Part shown: positions 11,303 through 21,159 of the stretch, one piece after another | Position numbering within the stretch: the stretch's first letter is position 1 | Layout of the letters: each line of letters starts with the position of its first letter | NCBI RefSeq assembly: GCF_024362695.1 | Contig: NC_065404.1 | Location: 12,998,604 to 13,062,603, forward strand | DNA length: 64,000 nt | Direction of reading: 5' to 3' | From: Pectinophora gossypiella | Taxonomy: Eukaryota > Arthropoda > Insecta > Lepidoptera > Gelechiidae | Notes under the pieces: model-generated | What the model was told of the DNA's origin: nothing | The model's database searches: none | What the model saw: the letters and a program-made list of their open reading frames with translations, nothing else | Translations under genes and position numbers: made by a program

Positions 11303-11503
11303 AAGACAGATCGAATACTAACGTAAAACTTTTCCTTTTTTTCTATTTAACTTATTTATGAATTTTAATAATGAAAACGTAATAAAAAGTCCGACATTTT
11401 ATCATGTTTTTCTATGACGTCACAGTGTGCTTATTCATACAAATTCCATAGTAATTTTGTGTTTTGACGTTTAGTGAAAAGTAACTGATTTGTAACTGAT
11501 AGT
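11303..11503 (+). repeat. Repeat family E, copy 2
   Basis: Aligns with 8525-8745 over the 'tatgacgtcacag' to 'gtgttttgacgtttagt' segment and upstream AT-rich part. Confidence 0.8.
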
Positions 11504-12085
11504 GAAGAGTAAGTGACTAACAGGAAATTAGCCTTTTCTTCAAATGTATAGTTACATAACTTACAGAGACGTACCTACGTCAGTACGACGATAGGGATAA
11601 TGTGTTTTATTTTCAAAAACGTAAACTTCTAATAAGCCATCAAAACTAACAACATAATAAGATAAATTATTGGTACGTATGTAATTTACCTTAATAATTA
11701 TTAATTAATCAATTCAACAAGCAAACATTTAGAATCTCATTTAGGTTCGGGTCCGGTATGCGATATCCAACGAATGCACGTGCGGACCGAAATGCCGAAT
11801 ATCCGAACATCCGAATGCCGAAAAGCCGAATGGCCCCGCTCGGTGACATATTGGAATGTGACTCCATTTATTCGCGCTTCCTATTGGAATCCGGAGTGAC
11901 GCGGCAAATTGGAAATTGCGGTACCTATTTTTGGGCGATATTGATAAGTAATGCCACTTACGAGCACGAAGATGGGATGCGAAGTGGATCAATGTATGAC
12001 TGGGATATCTAGTTACCGCCGAGGACCTACGTTAAAGTAATATTGCTTTAAAATCCCCCATTGTAAACTATTGTGTCTGGAATTC
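11504..12085. other. Intergenic DNA with short CCGAA repeats
   Basis: No gene supported. 11780-11835 contains six near-copies of 'ccgaat/ccgaac' in 55 bp, a degenerate short tandem repeat that creates opposing open frames by chance. Confidence 0.45.
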
Positions 12086-12089
12086 TTTT

Positions 12090-12195
12090 AAGTATAACAT
12101 AAACAGAACATAAACAGTCTATACGCGTCCCACTGCTGGGCACATACCTCCATTTAATCAACCGGAGGGGGCATGGAGCATAATCCACCACGCTG
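12090..12195 (-). repeat. SINE tail fragment and LINE-end motif nearby
   Basis: Minus-strand copy of the 'cccagcagtggga' tail. Downstream at about 12305, 'tactttattgc' is the reversed 'gcaataaagta' motif that also occurs at 22741, 23479 and 24828. Confidence 0.6.
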
Positions 12196-13505
12196 AAAAA
12201 CGTAAAAAAGTAAGTAAGTTTTAAGTATAAATAAAAGTTTTTGAATAAAAAATACTTCTGACTACCCCAACTAGCATACAGAGGTGAGTTTATATTAAAT
12301 AAAACATACTTTATTGCTCGCAAACTGAACATACAAACATGTATATAGCATATAACTACGATACAAATAGACAGGTATCTAAATAACTTTTTTTTACAAG
12401 TAGTTTTTTACGTGAACTGCTTAAAGTCGTGATACCGAATGTCCTTTTAAAATCCAAACTACATTGTTTAACTACTGTGTCTGGAAATCTCGGCCGCAAG
12501 AGGTTAAGGGACACCGGGTGGGTACCTTCAGCGCTGCGTCTATAATGGTCGGGCCAACTGCGTTAGTGAAAACTGCACTTAAGATAAATTAATAACTCAT
12601 TAATAATGAATTGCACTATACACGTGGTCAAGTAGATCTAGTACTATACTTAGTAGATTGGTCGTGCGACATAGTAGTAGATTCAGTAGGTCATCATCAT
12701 CAATTTAAGAGCCACGCTCTTGTCGGTGCAGCATTTTCCATGCTACTTGTTTAGGGGAAAATAGGGCAGTGGTTTCCCTCTTGCCTTCCGCCCCGCACGT
12801 CAGGTACGTCATATGTAAGTTTTATGACAAAAGCATTAAGCTTTATTTATATATTGAAAACTGTATTAGTGAAAACTATTAACAAGTATTACAAGTACAA
12901 CTATTATTACAAGTATTTAAGTTACGTCAAAAATTCTCTTAGTTTTAATGACAGTCTAAAATGTCTGTTACTTTTTTCGCTAACTGCTCATAAATAGACA
13001 AAAGATTGACTTTACCACTACCCGCAGATCCCTGCGTCCGACCGTCCACGGACGCGGGCGCAGCACGCATCACACGTCAAAGCAACTCCGCAGCGCAACC
13101 CTCGCGATATTAAATCACATTTTGACAAGCGTACCGTGAAAAATTAATCGAGTGTCGTCGAGTCGAGCGACGGAAAAAATGAAAACATGATGGCATTTCG
13201 CGTGGTCCCCGGACAGTCCCAACACGGGGCCGGTTCTAGGGGCATTTGGGACCCTCTTTTATACTAACAGAAAAATATGTTACCTATACTAGGTAAGCGT
13301 TTGCCGCTGTAGTCAACATCTTACCATCAGGTCATATTGTGGTAAAAAATATTATTATAAATAAAAAAGATTATTTTATTTTTAATAATAATAATAATAA
13401 TTCAATGTTCACATGTATAACGAATTAAAATTGTTATTTTATGAATGAGGACAGAGTCGGGACTCCATAGACTCGAGATATGGAAACGACATACAAATAA
13501 TAATA
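12196..13505. other. Intergenic DNA with repeat fragments
   Basis: No gene. 12700-12830 ('gccacgctcttgtcggtgca', 'agggcagtggtttccctctt') looks like an old interspersed repeat. 13030-13110 is GC-rich. About 45 bp at 13458-13505 ('gagatatggaaacgacatac') recurs at 48605-48655. Confidence 0.45.
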
Positions 13506-13879
13506 ATGAAGCCGTGATATAGGTAGCCCAGTTAGTTGGTAGAACGCTTGCCTCTCACTTCGAGGTTGCAGATTCGAATCTGAGCACAGACCTAAAACCA
13601 GTGCATGTCGAATTTGTTTTCGAATTCATATTGGGATCGTAAATGATTATCACGTGCTCAGCGGTGAATGAAAACATCGTGAGGAAACCCACATTCCCGA
13701 GAAATTAATTTGCTTTTGCATTTTCGGAGGTATGTGACCTAACCTGTATTGAGCTGGTTTTCCCTTCGCAGGTTGGAAGGTTAGACTGGCAGTCGCTTCA
13801 GTAAAAACACGGTCCTGTCAAATCTTCAGGTTAGGTAAGCGGACCCTGTGAAAAACGGGGCAATGCTAGGATGATGATG
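13506..13879 (+). repeat. tRNA-derived SINE (family C), full copy with TSD
   Basis: 'agcccagttagttggtagaa' and 'ggttgcagattcgaatctg' fit tRNA A and B boxes. The body has 'tgtcgaatttgttttcgaat', 'gaaaacatcgtgaggaaacc', 'ttttcccttcgcaggttgg' and 'gaccctgtgaaaaacgggg', ending in 'gatgatgatga'. A 15-bp duplication, ATACAAATAATAATA, flanks it (13491-13505 and 13880-13894). Other copies lie at about 14553-14830, 20865-20995 and 42562-42835. Confidence 0.9.
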
Positions 13880-14039
13880 ATACAAATAATAATAGTACTT
13901 AACACATATTTTAATAATAACAAGAACAAATTGCGATATCCCCTTCTTCACAAGATGGGGGGCATTTAAGGATAATCTGTAAAAAGAATCTGAGTCATAG
14001 TTTTCTGTCACGTAGATCTCTACAGCTGTCCTGTTAGAC

Positions 14040-14470
14040 TAAACATAAACAGCCTATTTACGTTCTGGGTACAGGCCTCCCCTCAATCAACCGGAGGGGG
14101 TATGGAATATCCCCAACACGCTGCTCCTCTGCGGGTTGAAGAAGGTGTTTTTACGAGCCAACGGCAGCGATCACACGAGACATGCGTGAATTACATCTTA
14201 CATCGTATGGTCACGGGCTCGAATCACGACTCGGCCTCTAAACTACTATAATATTATAATAAATTATTAATGGCAGTAGAGATTACCGGTTAGAGTTAAA
14301 TACTAGACAGCGGGGCCTGGGCCCCTCAGCGGGCCTGTCCTAAAGCCCCCGAGCCTTGCAGGCAGAAAGGCCAGGCAGTGGGTCGTGAAAATGCCTGTCC
14401 CCCCGGACTCGCCAGTCGCTGCCCACTGGGAATACAAACCCGTCGTGTTGCGATTACCATCCAAACAAAC
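14040..14470 (-). repeat. SINE-like fragments in tandem
   Basis: 14040-14150 is a minus-strand 'cccagcagtggga' tail fragment. 14160-14460 holds a B-box-like 'gggctcgaatcacgactcgg' and a GC-rich block ('ggcctgggcccctcagcggg'), probably another short retroelement whose family I cannot name. Confidence 0.45.
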
Positions 14471-14552
14471 ACAGACAGTCGCATTATGAAATTAGCAAGC
14501 GATGTTTTAAAACGACTGACGTCACCGTCCTAACGTTATCCGGTTATCACAA

Positions 14553-14835
14553 GTCCGCTTACCTACCCTGAAGTTTGACAGGTCCGGTTTTTTACAGAAG
14601 CAACTGCTAGCCTGACCTTCCAACCCGGTAAGGGAAATCCAGCCCAATACAAGTTAGGTCGCATTTCTTGAAAATGTGAGTTTCCTTACGGTGTTTTCCT
14701 TCGCCGCGGTGCACGTAATAACAATTAGGTATGATCTAAACTTGAATTTAAAAAAAAAATATTGGTTTAAGGCACATGCTGCATTCGAACCTGCTACCGT
14801 GAGAGATATCACAGTGAGAGTCAAGCATAGACATT
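14553..14835 (-). repeat. SINE family C, decayed minus-strand copy
   Basis: Reverse complement of the 13506-13879 family: 'ctgaagtttgacaggtccgg', 'cagaagcaactgc', 'ggtgttttccttc', and a B-box-like 'attcgaacctgc'. It lies directly beside the LINE poly(A), so the LINE landed next to it. Confidence 0.75.
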
Positions 14836-14855
14836 AGTTGAACAACTTCACATAA

Positions 14856-14891
<36 letters not shown>

Positions 14892-14905
14892 TTTTTTTTT
14901 TTTTT

Positions 14906-15078
14906 GACGTGACTTATTGTAGATTTGCCGCAGATGGCATTAACTACTTGGCCGGACAAATGGGGAGCGCTGAAGGCTCTCACCCGGTACAACGTTTAAG
15001 ACAACAGGCCTGAGGGTGCCCAGTTGGGCGCGAACCTCGGCTCAGGGCGTCGTCTGAGAGGAAAAATATTTGAAAGAA
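14906..15078 (-). other. LINE 3' UTR
   Basis: The segment from the ORF2 stop to the poly(A). Read on the minus strand it carries 'gatcgattaattctttcaaa'-like sequence, 'cgcgcccaactgggcaccct' and 'caataagtcacgtca' just before the A tail. The same segment is retained in all truncated copies, consistent with recognition of the 3' end by the element's reverse transcriptase. Confidence 0.85.
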
Positions 15079-17991
15079 TTAATCGACCCTAGTGGGTCGA
15101 TAGCGATAAGCGCTGAATGAGGGAAATCGTCGACCACGCCGGCGGGGTCGGTATCGGGGTCCTGAAGTGTTTGGTGTCGCGAGCTGATTGGCTGCCTCTA
15201 TGGCTAGGGTAATCGGGTCGTCGGGATCGTATATTACGTCCTTCGGACGCCGATACTTTTCAGTACCGTCCCTAAGCGGGATGTATTCGGAAGCCGCAAC
15301 TACCAGGGGATTTGGGTGGTGCGGAGCAGAATCGAAAAAACGTTTGGAAGCTAATTTGAGCCATTGGGCAATGGTTGGCAGACCTAGGTCAATGTGCAGA
15401 TTTTCATTGCGAAGGAACCACGGAGCTCCCGTGGCTTTCCGCATGAAACGATTTTGTATTACCTGTAGACGGTGAATTTGAGAGGGGCTCGCGTGAGCGA
15501 AAACTACCCCTGCATAGGTCATGATCGGACGGATGCAAGTCGTGTAGATTTTCACCTTATTCCTAAGGGACAATTTACTTCGCTTGTTAAGGAGACAATG
15601 AAGACGGCCCATTACAAACGCGGCGCGATCGCGCACTCGTTTGATATGGGCCTTGAAAGTAAGACGTCTATCTAAGACTACGCCGAGATATTTGACTTGC
15701 TCCTCCCAAGGGATCGGCTTGCCAAACATCGTAATGACTTTAAGTTGACGGCGTGACCGTGTCGTGTTATAATAGCCCTTTGAAAAGTACACCGCTGCAC
15801 TTTTCTCCGGGTTTACCTCGATTCTCCATTTGCGAAACCACTTGCCCAAGGCATTGGCCGCGCGTTGGAGGATTCCGGTCATCATAACTCGACCACGGCA
15901 CGAAGAATAGATGGCTGTATCATCCGCAAATAAAGCTAATTCGGTATTAGGGGATTTGGGAATGTCACTAGTATATAATGAAAATAGTAAAGGGGAGAGG
16001 ACGGAGCCTTGTGGGACTCCGGCATGTATCGGGTGCGGTGACGAGAGCGTCCCCTCCACGCGGTAGCGAAAGGTTCGATTTGAGAGGAAGTCTCGTATGA
16101 TGTGCACGAGACGGTCTGGCACTCCCAGTGAATAAAGCTTGTAGATCAAGCCGTTGTGCCAGACTTTGTCGAACGCTTTCGCCACATCGAAGAAGAGCGC
16201 TCCCGTAGCGACAGGTTTTTTTAAGTTTAATCTACTAGAGATATGTTCAACAATACGGTGCACTTGTTGAACGCAGGAGTGTTTGGTTCTAAAACCAAAC
16301 TGCTCTGGTGGAATAAGACTATTGGATTCGGCGTAGTCCCGTAATCTAGCAAATATGAGCCGCTCATAAACCTTCCCCATGGAATTGAGGAGACTTATGG
16401 GGCGGTAACTCGAAGGTTCGTTTTTAGGTTTCCCAGGCTTTGGTATACCAATTACAATTGCTTCTTTCCACTGCTGTGGAAAGACGCAGTTGCTCAAGGC
16501 GACGTTGAATATTGCCGTTAGTAAGCAGATGAGGGGAGCACCGAAGTTTTTAAGGACACGATTCGTGATACCGTCTGAGCCAGGGGCTTTTCGGGTATGA
16601 AATCTTTTGATAATACCTAGGACCTCTTCCTCAGTTACCTGTGGAAGAGGAGGATCGGTGGGAGGTACAGAAGCCCTACGCTGAACTTCAGAGTTCACCG
16701 TCGAGAGGTGCCTACGATCGATAGGGAGAGTGCTGGGCGAGCATTGGGCTTCGAGACTGTCGGCAAGGCATTCGGCTTTTTCGTCATCGTCGAAAGCGGG
16801 GGGTTGGTTAGGCCTATTGAGAGGAGGAGTAGGAACAACCGTATCCTTTTGAAGAGACCTAGACAGCTGCCAGATGGCCTGGTGGTGGGGCTCAATGCCG
16901 CTCAAAAGATTGTCCCACCGATTCTGTCGCATGTCATTAATACGTTTTCTTACAGTATGCTGCAAGAGACGCAAATGACGGCGACATTCCTCGGTGCGAT
17001 TGGAATCATATGCGCGGGTGGCTGCGTTTTTCTCCGTTAGCAGATCACGGATGTCGGTAGGCAGTTTCCAGCGATGGTCTTCCATCTCCGGAACCTGTTT
17101 TGAACTTTCGTTCAAAACCGACCTCACGTGATCCGTGAGGGAGTTAATAGCTGTCGAGGCCTCCTCTAAGGAGGTTATTTCTACTGGGATACTATCTAAG
17201 TACACTGAACTGGAAGACTGGAGGCCTTCGGCCACCTTCTCCCAGTCCAGCACTGTCTTAGGGGGTGCTGGATTATCAGGGGCGTCTAAACGGGAGCCTA
17301 GTTTTAATATAACAGGTCGGTGGTCGGATTGTAACTCGTGTAGTACTTCTATAGAACATAAACGTAAGTTTATGTTCTTTAGAAGCGCCAAGTCGAGTAT
17401 TTCTGGTCTGTGGTTCAAGTCAGGGGGATATCTAGTGGGCTGCAATGGTGTTATTATATCATAATAGAGGGGCTCGGCTAGAGTTTCTAATACCCTGCCT
17501 CTTGTGTTTGTTGTTAAGCAACTCCAAGAAAGATGTTTAGCGTTAAGATCGCCTGCAATTATGACTGAATTACTGAGATTAAAGAGGGCTTCGAGGTCAC
17601 TTCTAAGTAACCTCTTAGAGTTATTAGGAGATAGATAAGCCGACACTAATGTGATCGGCTGATGTCCTGTCATGCCTACTCGACAGATCGAAGCCTCAAT
17701 GTCAGTGAGGGCAGGTGGGTCTATGGGGATACAGTGAAGTGACTTTTTATAATAAATGAGAGTGCCCCCTTTGGGCGCGCAGGTCCTGTCGTTTCGCACT
17801 AGATTATAATTTGCCATCTTGGGGTCGCGGTTTGAGGGTTTGAGGAAAGATTCCTGCACTAATAAAATATCTACCTGATGATGTTTTACAAACTCGTGAA
17901 TCTCTGCACGTTGACCTAAGATGCCATCAGCATTGAAAAAACCTATTGTAAGGGAACGCGGTTTGACTCTACTTTTATTCGTACAATCCAT
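15079..17991 (-). CDS. LINE ORF2: AP endonuclease plus reverse transcriptase
   Basis: A 970-residue protein that nicks target DNA and reverse-transcribes the element RNA from the nick. The N-terminal AP-like endonuclease spans about 15-230, with N20, QES (E47), GDLN (D148, N150), D200 and SDH (222-224) matching the family's catalytic set. The reverse transcriptase spans about 455-730: KAPGSDGI (468-475), SYRPISLLN (528-536), the first catalytic Asp in FFDVAKAFDKVWH (D602), GVPQGSVLSPLLF (658-670) and FADD (688-691). All key residues are present. No RNase H follows, as expected for Jockey. The ATG lies 2 nt after the ORF1 stop (TAATAATG), so translation probably relies on reinitiation. A Lys/Arg-rich C-terminus ends the frame. 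No stop or frameshift interrupts it. Confidence 0.96.
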   Translation of the reverse strand: MDCTNKSRVKPRSLTIGFFNADGILGQRAEIHEFVKHHQVDILLVQESFLKPSNRDPKMANYNLVRNDRTCAPKGGTLIYYKKSLHCIPIDPPALTDIEASICRVGMTGHQPITLVSAYLSPNNSKRLLRSDLEALFNLSNSVIIAGDLNAKHLSWSCLTTNTRGRVLETLAEPLYYDIITPLQPTRYPPDLNHRPEILDLALLKNINLRLCSIEVLHELQSDHRPVILKLGSRLDAPDNPAPPKTVLDWEKVAEGLQSSSSVYLDSIPVEITSLEEASTAINSLTDHVRSVLNESSKQVPEMEDHRWKLPTDIRDLLTEKNAATRAYDSNRTEECRRHLRLLQHTVRKRINDMRQNRWDNLLSGIEPHHQAIWQLSRSLQKDTVVPTPPLNRPNQPPAFDDDEKAECLADSLEAQCSPSTLPIDRRHLSTVNSEVQRRASVPPTDPPLPQVTEEEVLGIIKRFHTRKAPGSDGITNRVLKNFGAPLICLLTAIFNVALSNCVFPQQWKEAIVIGIPKPGKPKNEPSSYRPISLLNSMGKVYERLIFARLRDYAESNSLIPPEQFGFRTKHSCVQQVHRIVEHISSRLNLKKPVATGALFFDVAKAFDKVWHNGLIYKLYSLGVPDRLVHIIRDFLSNRTFRYRVEGTLSSPHPIHAGVPQGSVLSPLLFSLYTSDIPKSPNTELALFADDTAIYSSCRGRVMMTGILQRAANALGKWFRKWRIEVNPEKSAAVYFSKGYYNTTRSRRQLKVITMFGKPIPWEEQVKYLGVVLDRRLTFKAHIKRVRDRAAFVMGRLHCLLNKRSKLSLRNKVKIYTTCIRPIMTYAGVVFAHASPSQIHRLQVIQNRFMRKATGAPWFLRNENLHIDLGLPTIAQWLKLASKRFFDSAPHHPNPLVVAASEYIPLRDGTEKYRRPKDVIYDPDDPITLAIEAANQLATPNTSGPRYRPRRRGRRFPSFSAYRYRPTRVD

Positions 17992-17993
17992 TA

Positions 17994-19646
17994 TTAGGCT
18001 TTAAATTGGGACAGGGAGTCTAATAAACTGTCAAGTTGACTAAGGGCCGACTTAAAGAGAATACTAAATTCCCTAAACTGGTTGACAGGAAATGCAGAGG
18101 CCTGAGGGGCCATCGCAGGAACCGGACGAGGCGCGAGAGAGGCTGCAGGAATACCTAAATTGCTACTAGGTTGGGCGCGGGGCGGATTTGTGGGTCGGAC
18201 GATTGACGGGGGACGAGTCCATGCGGATGGACGCTGCGGCGCGAGTTTGGTCTGCGTGAGTGGCAGAGCCGGGAAATCGCGAGTAGAGTGCGAGGAAGGG
18301 GCCATATGGGCTTTAGTGGGACCGGGTTGGGAAGCTGCAGCTCGGGCTGCCCTTCGTTGGGCTACCTTGTGGTGGGTGCGTGGAGCCTTGGTGCATCCGC
18401 GATAGTTCGCAGGATGACCTTGCTGACCACACAGCACACAACTAGGGGGTTCTACCTCGTTTTTGCCTCTAAGGCAATCCGAGGTAGCGTGATCCCCTAG
18501 GCACTTTACGCACCTAGGCTTGGCATGGCAATGCCTACTAGAATGCCCGTAAAGTTGGCATCTATGACACTGCGTTGGGGGGCCTCCCTTATGGGGAGTT
18601 TCGACTTTAAGGCCAGATAGACCGCAACAAGTCTTCAGGTTGAAGATCTTCTTGCCCTCATCCGTCCTTTCTAATATGACTGTGACCATGTCATACGGGA
18701 CCTGGCCACGACCGCGATGCATACGGTGCACCTCAAGCACCGGAAAACCGTTGTTAACAAGGTCCTCCTTAACAAGAGTGGTTTCCCACTCCTTAGGGAT
18801 TCCCTTTATGATGATACGGAGGATACGTTCCTCCGGGAGGGCGTAGGTATGGAATTGTATTCCTCTACCTTTCAGAATTGTAGTGAGCTTTCTATGCTCA
18901 GAAGATGACGGGACTTGAATTTTGATCCCATCTTGGGTCGTGCGGGCGCTGGTGATTACGATGTTCTCCTCTTTCGCCCGAAGGGAGACTTCGTTCCACC
19001 TATTTTTGTCCCTCATATACAAGGGCGGAGGGGTGGGACCTTTTTGTACTTGAGTGCCGCTGATGGCACTCTTACCATTGGGAGCCTTAGAAGGGCTGGA
19101 AGGGGCCTTACGGGCCTCGGGGATGGCAGAGGGAATCGACGTTCCCGAGGACGTCTTCTGGACCTTAGCAGGCTCAGATTCGCGGTGACGGCGGGCTCGT
19201 TTTCCCTTACGGCCCTCCACGAGCGTGAATATGTCCTCCGAAGAGGACGACTCCACACACTCCGACGACGAATCGGACTCGGCAACGTCCATAAGAACAT
19301 CGCACGATTCCTCATCGTCACCGGTGAGGAGGGTAGCAGGGGAAGGGGAAGAAGCGCGCGATTGGGACAATGCAATAGACGCGGTGGGGTGGGCAGACGC
19401 AGTAGGCCGGTCAGTGCCGGGAAGCGAAGCGAGGGACGCGGCGGGGCCGGGGGTCGCGGGGAGACAGGGTGACGACGCGCGGTCGGCACGAGCACTATCA
19501 ATGCGGGGCGCGGAAGGCAAGGTTAACGCCGCAACTTGCGGTACTAATCGACATATCTCAGCGTAAAGCGCGCTGCTTTTATCCGCTAGGATATGCGTCA
19601 AAATGATTTTACCGATTTCGGCCCACAGCTCGGAGCTGTCGGCCAT
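17994..19646 (-). CDS. LINE ORF1: gag-like zinc-knuckle RNA-binding protein
   Basis: A 550-residue protein that should coat the element RNA and guide the RNP. The N-terminal third is low-complexity Ala/Pro/Ser (40-110) with an acidic Ser-rich stretch (about 110-140) followed by basic KGKRARRHRE (148-156), a possible nuclear signal. Residues 250-350 look like the pre-C2HC/RRM-like region of Jockey ORF1. Three knuckles follow: C360-C363-H368-C373, C379-C382-H386-C391, and C403-C406-H411-C418, the usual Jockey trio. A Pro/Ala/Ser tail and a short hydrophobic end (LDSLLDSLSQF) close it. The start is the first ATG in a GCCGACAGC-rich context after the long 5' UTR. The frame is intact. Confidence 0.93.
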   Translation of the reverse strand: MADSSELWAEIGKIILTHILADKSSALYAEICRLVPQVAALTLPSAPRIDSARADRASSPCLPATPGPAASLASLPGTDRPTASAHPTASIALSQSRASSPSPATLLTGDDEESCDVLMDVAESDSSSECVESSSSEDIFTLVEGRKGKRARRHRESEPAKVQKTSSGTSIPSAIPEARKAPSSPSKAPNGKSAISGTQVQKGPTPPPLYMRDKNRWNEVSLRAKEENIVITSARTTQDGIKIQVPSSSEHRKLTTILKGRGIQFHTYALPEERILRIIIKGIPKEWETTLVKEDLVNNGFPVLEVHRMHRGRGQVPYDMVTVILERTDEGKKIFNLKTCCGLSGLKVETPHKGGPPTQCHRCQLYGHSSRHCHAKPRCVKCLGDHATSDCLRGKNEVEPPSCVLCGQQGHPANYRGCTKAPRTHHKVAQRRAARAAASQPGPTKAHMAPSSHSTRDFPALPLTQTKLAPQRPSAWTRPPSIVRPTNPPRAQPSSNLGIPAASLAPRPVPAMAPQASAFPVNQFREFSILFKSALSQLDSLLDSLSQFKA

Positions 19647-20401
19647 TTTTAAGGGACGGCCAATCTGCTATATAATAATTACTACCGCTTCGCAAAAGCG
19701 TTCCTCAGAGAATAAGCGGCGCAAGAAACTCTGAGGCGATCGCTGGCTAACTTTCGCAACTCGAGTGGGATTGCTCGAGGGTGTGTAAGAGTGAGTTTTG
19801 CCTCTTTGCTTGGGGTTAACAAAGAAGATGTGTGCTTATGGTGTGCCCTAAGCTGGTATCCCTTTGCCGATCTTATTGTGCAAGAGGGTTCCTATGCTCT
19901 AAGTGCGGAGGGTTTTTACACCCCGAAACACGAAGAGAAAAATATAAGGGGTAGAGATTGGTCACTCTACCCCGGGTGACAGCTAGGGTCGACTAGGGTA
20001 GACCCCAAGGCCGGTGGTTCTAGCCCCGTCCGGGTAATGTGCCTGCCTCAAAGTGAGGCAAGCGGACGCCCCAGGGCCACGTCCCACTCAGCTTAGTTAA
20101 CACCGCAAGGTATCCACTGAGGACCACGAAACTGTGGTTTTAAAATTAAAATCGATGCAACTGTAAAATAACAGTCGTTATTTTATCCTTGAAACTTAGA
20201 TAAGCCAGCAAGTTCTGAGAAGAACTATTGTTGACTCAATGAATGGCGGCAGGGTCACGCCAGCAGGTAGCCGGCAGACAATGGCGGCACGGGGCGCGGG
20301 GCGCGCGGCGGGGGGCTGCGGGGCGCAGCGCGGGGAGCTGCGGGGCGCAGCTCGGGACCTCTGAACAAACGACCGTTCGGGACGGCCGCTCGACGCAGAG
20401 T
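19647..20401 (-). promoter_or_regulatory. LINE 5' UTR and internal promoter region
   Basis: The 755 bp between the 5' target-site duplication and ORF1. The first 170 bp of the element (20401-20232) are extremely GC-rich. They contain two GCTGCGGGGCGCAGC units (20315-20329 and 20337-20351), each able to form a small hairpin, and two sense-strand GCCGCCATT motifs (near 20241 and 20280). Jockey-type elements use an internal promoter near +1, so one is expected here. This is inferred, not shown. Confidence 0.7.
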
Positions 20402-20413
20402 CTTCACATAATC

Positions 20414-20860
20414 AACTTATTTACAAATTACCACTTTAGTTTTATCGATCCCAATCGAGATAACGATAAATTAGCGTTATAACTCAAACTACCATCAGGT
20501 TTTGACAAACGAGATTCTCTAATTAAACAGAAGGGTGGTCCCCTAGTTACATTAATACTTATTCAACACGATATAACGCAATTATTAATACGGAGAATGT
20601 TTTAGAAAATCGTGAGAATACGCACTTGTATCGTAAAAAAGGAACGGAGGCTGAACCATCCATCATGTACGTCAGATTAGTATAGTGATATATGTTGCTC
20701 GATGCAACAAAGAACTGATAACTCCTGATTTGAGTAGGATCATAATATAAACAGTCTATAGGAATATCTAAAACCACTGTTTTACATTATAACAACACAA
20801 ATAGAATCACTCCTTTATCCATTGAGGTGTCATCATCTCCCTAGCATTATTCTGATTTAA
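20414..20860. other. Intergenic DNA
   Basis: AT-rich, no gene or repeat recognised. Confidence 0.45.
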
Positions 20861-20864
20861 CATG

Positions 20865-20995
20865 GTCCGCTTACCGAACCTGAAGATTTGACAGGTCCGG
20901 TTTTATTACAGAAGCGACTGCCTGTCTGACTTTCGCGCGAGAAGAAAACCGGCCGAATACAGGTTAGGTCACATATCTCCGAAAATGCATTGTGG
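20865..20995 (-). repeat. SINE family C fragment
   Basis: 'ctgaagatttgacaggtccg', 'cagaagcgactgcctgtctg' and 'aggtcacatatctccgaaaa' match the tail half of the family on the minus strand. Confidence 0.75.
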
Positions 20996-21019
20996 CAGGA
21001 ATGTGTTATAAATACTTCT

Positions 21020-21158
21020 GCGGGCTTAGCGTCGTAATCACGCGACTCTTTCTCGCCCCGACCGAGATCTACTGTCTCTTTCTGTGCAGTACTGTGAGAG
21101 TGGCGGGTGACATATGTCGAGGCGAGAAAGAGTCGCGCACTTACGGTGCTAAGCCCGC
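21020..21158. repeat. Small inverted-repeat element (MITE-like)
   Basis: Arms of 38 bp at 21020-21057 and 21121-21158 are inverted near-copies, 'gcgggcttagc' outside and 'gcgactctttctcgcc' inside. Total length 139 bp. No convincing target duplication is seen. It has inserted into or beside the SINE-C fragment. Confidence 0.75.
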
Positions 21159-21159
21159 T

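Larger units (their letters stand above)
14858..20401 (-). mobile_element. Full-length Jockey-clade non-LTR retrotransposon
   Basis: A complete 5,544-bp element on the minus strand: 5' UTR (20401-19647), ORF1, ORF2, a 173-bp 3' UTR and a 48-bp poly(A) (14858-14905, one interruption at 14891). The 12-bp duplication CTTCACATAATC at 14846-14857 and 20402-20413 fixes both ends. Both ORFs are open from end to end, so the copy may still be competent. Clade assignment rests on the ORF1 zinc-knuckle trio, the AP-type endonuclease, and no RNase H domain after the reverse transcriptase. Truncated relatives lie at 4008, 8770, 23330, 45351, 50000 and 60218. Confidence 0.96.

Noticed and set aside
15188..19566. 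Many plus-strand frames of 60-185 residues across this interval
   Set aside because: They are antisense shadows of the LINE ORF1 and ORF2, which carry clear conserved motifs on the minus strand. A second minus-strand frame at 19013-19501 is an out-of-frame shadow of ORF1.
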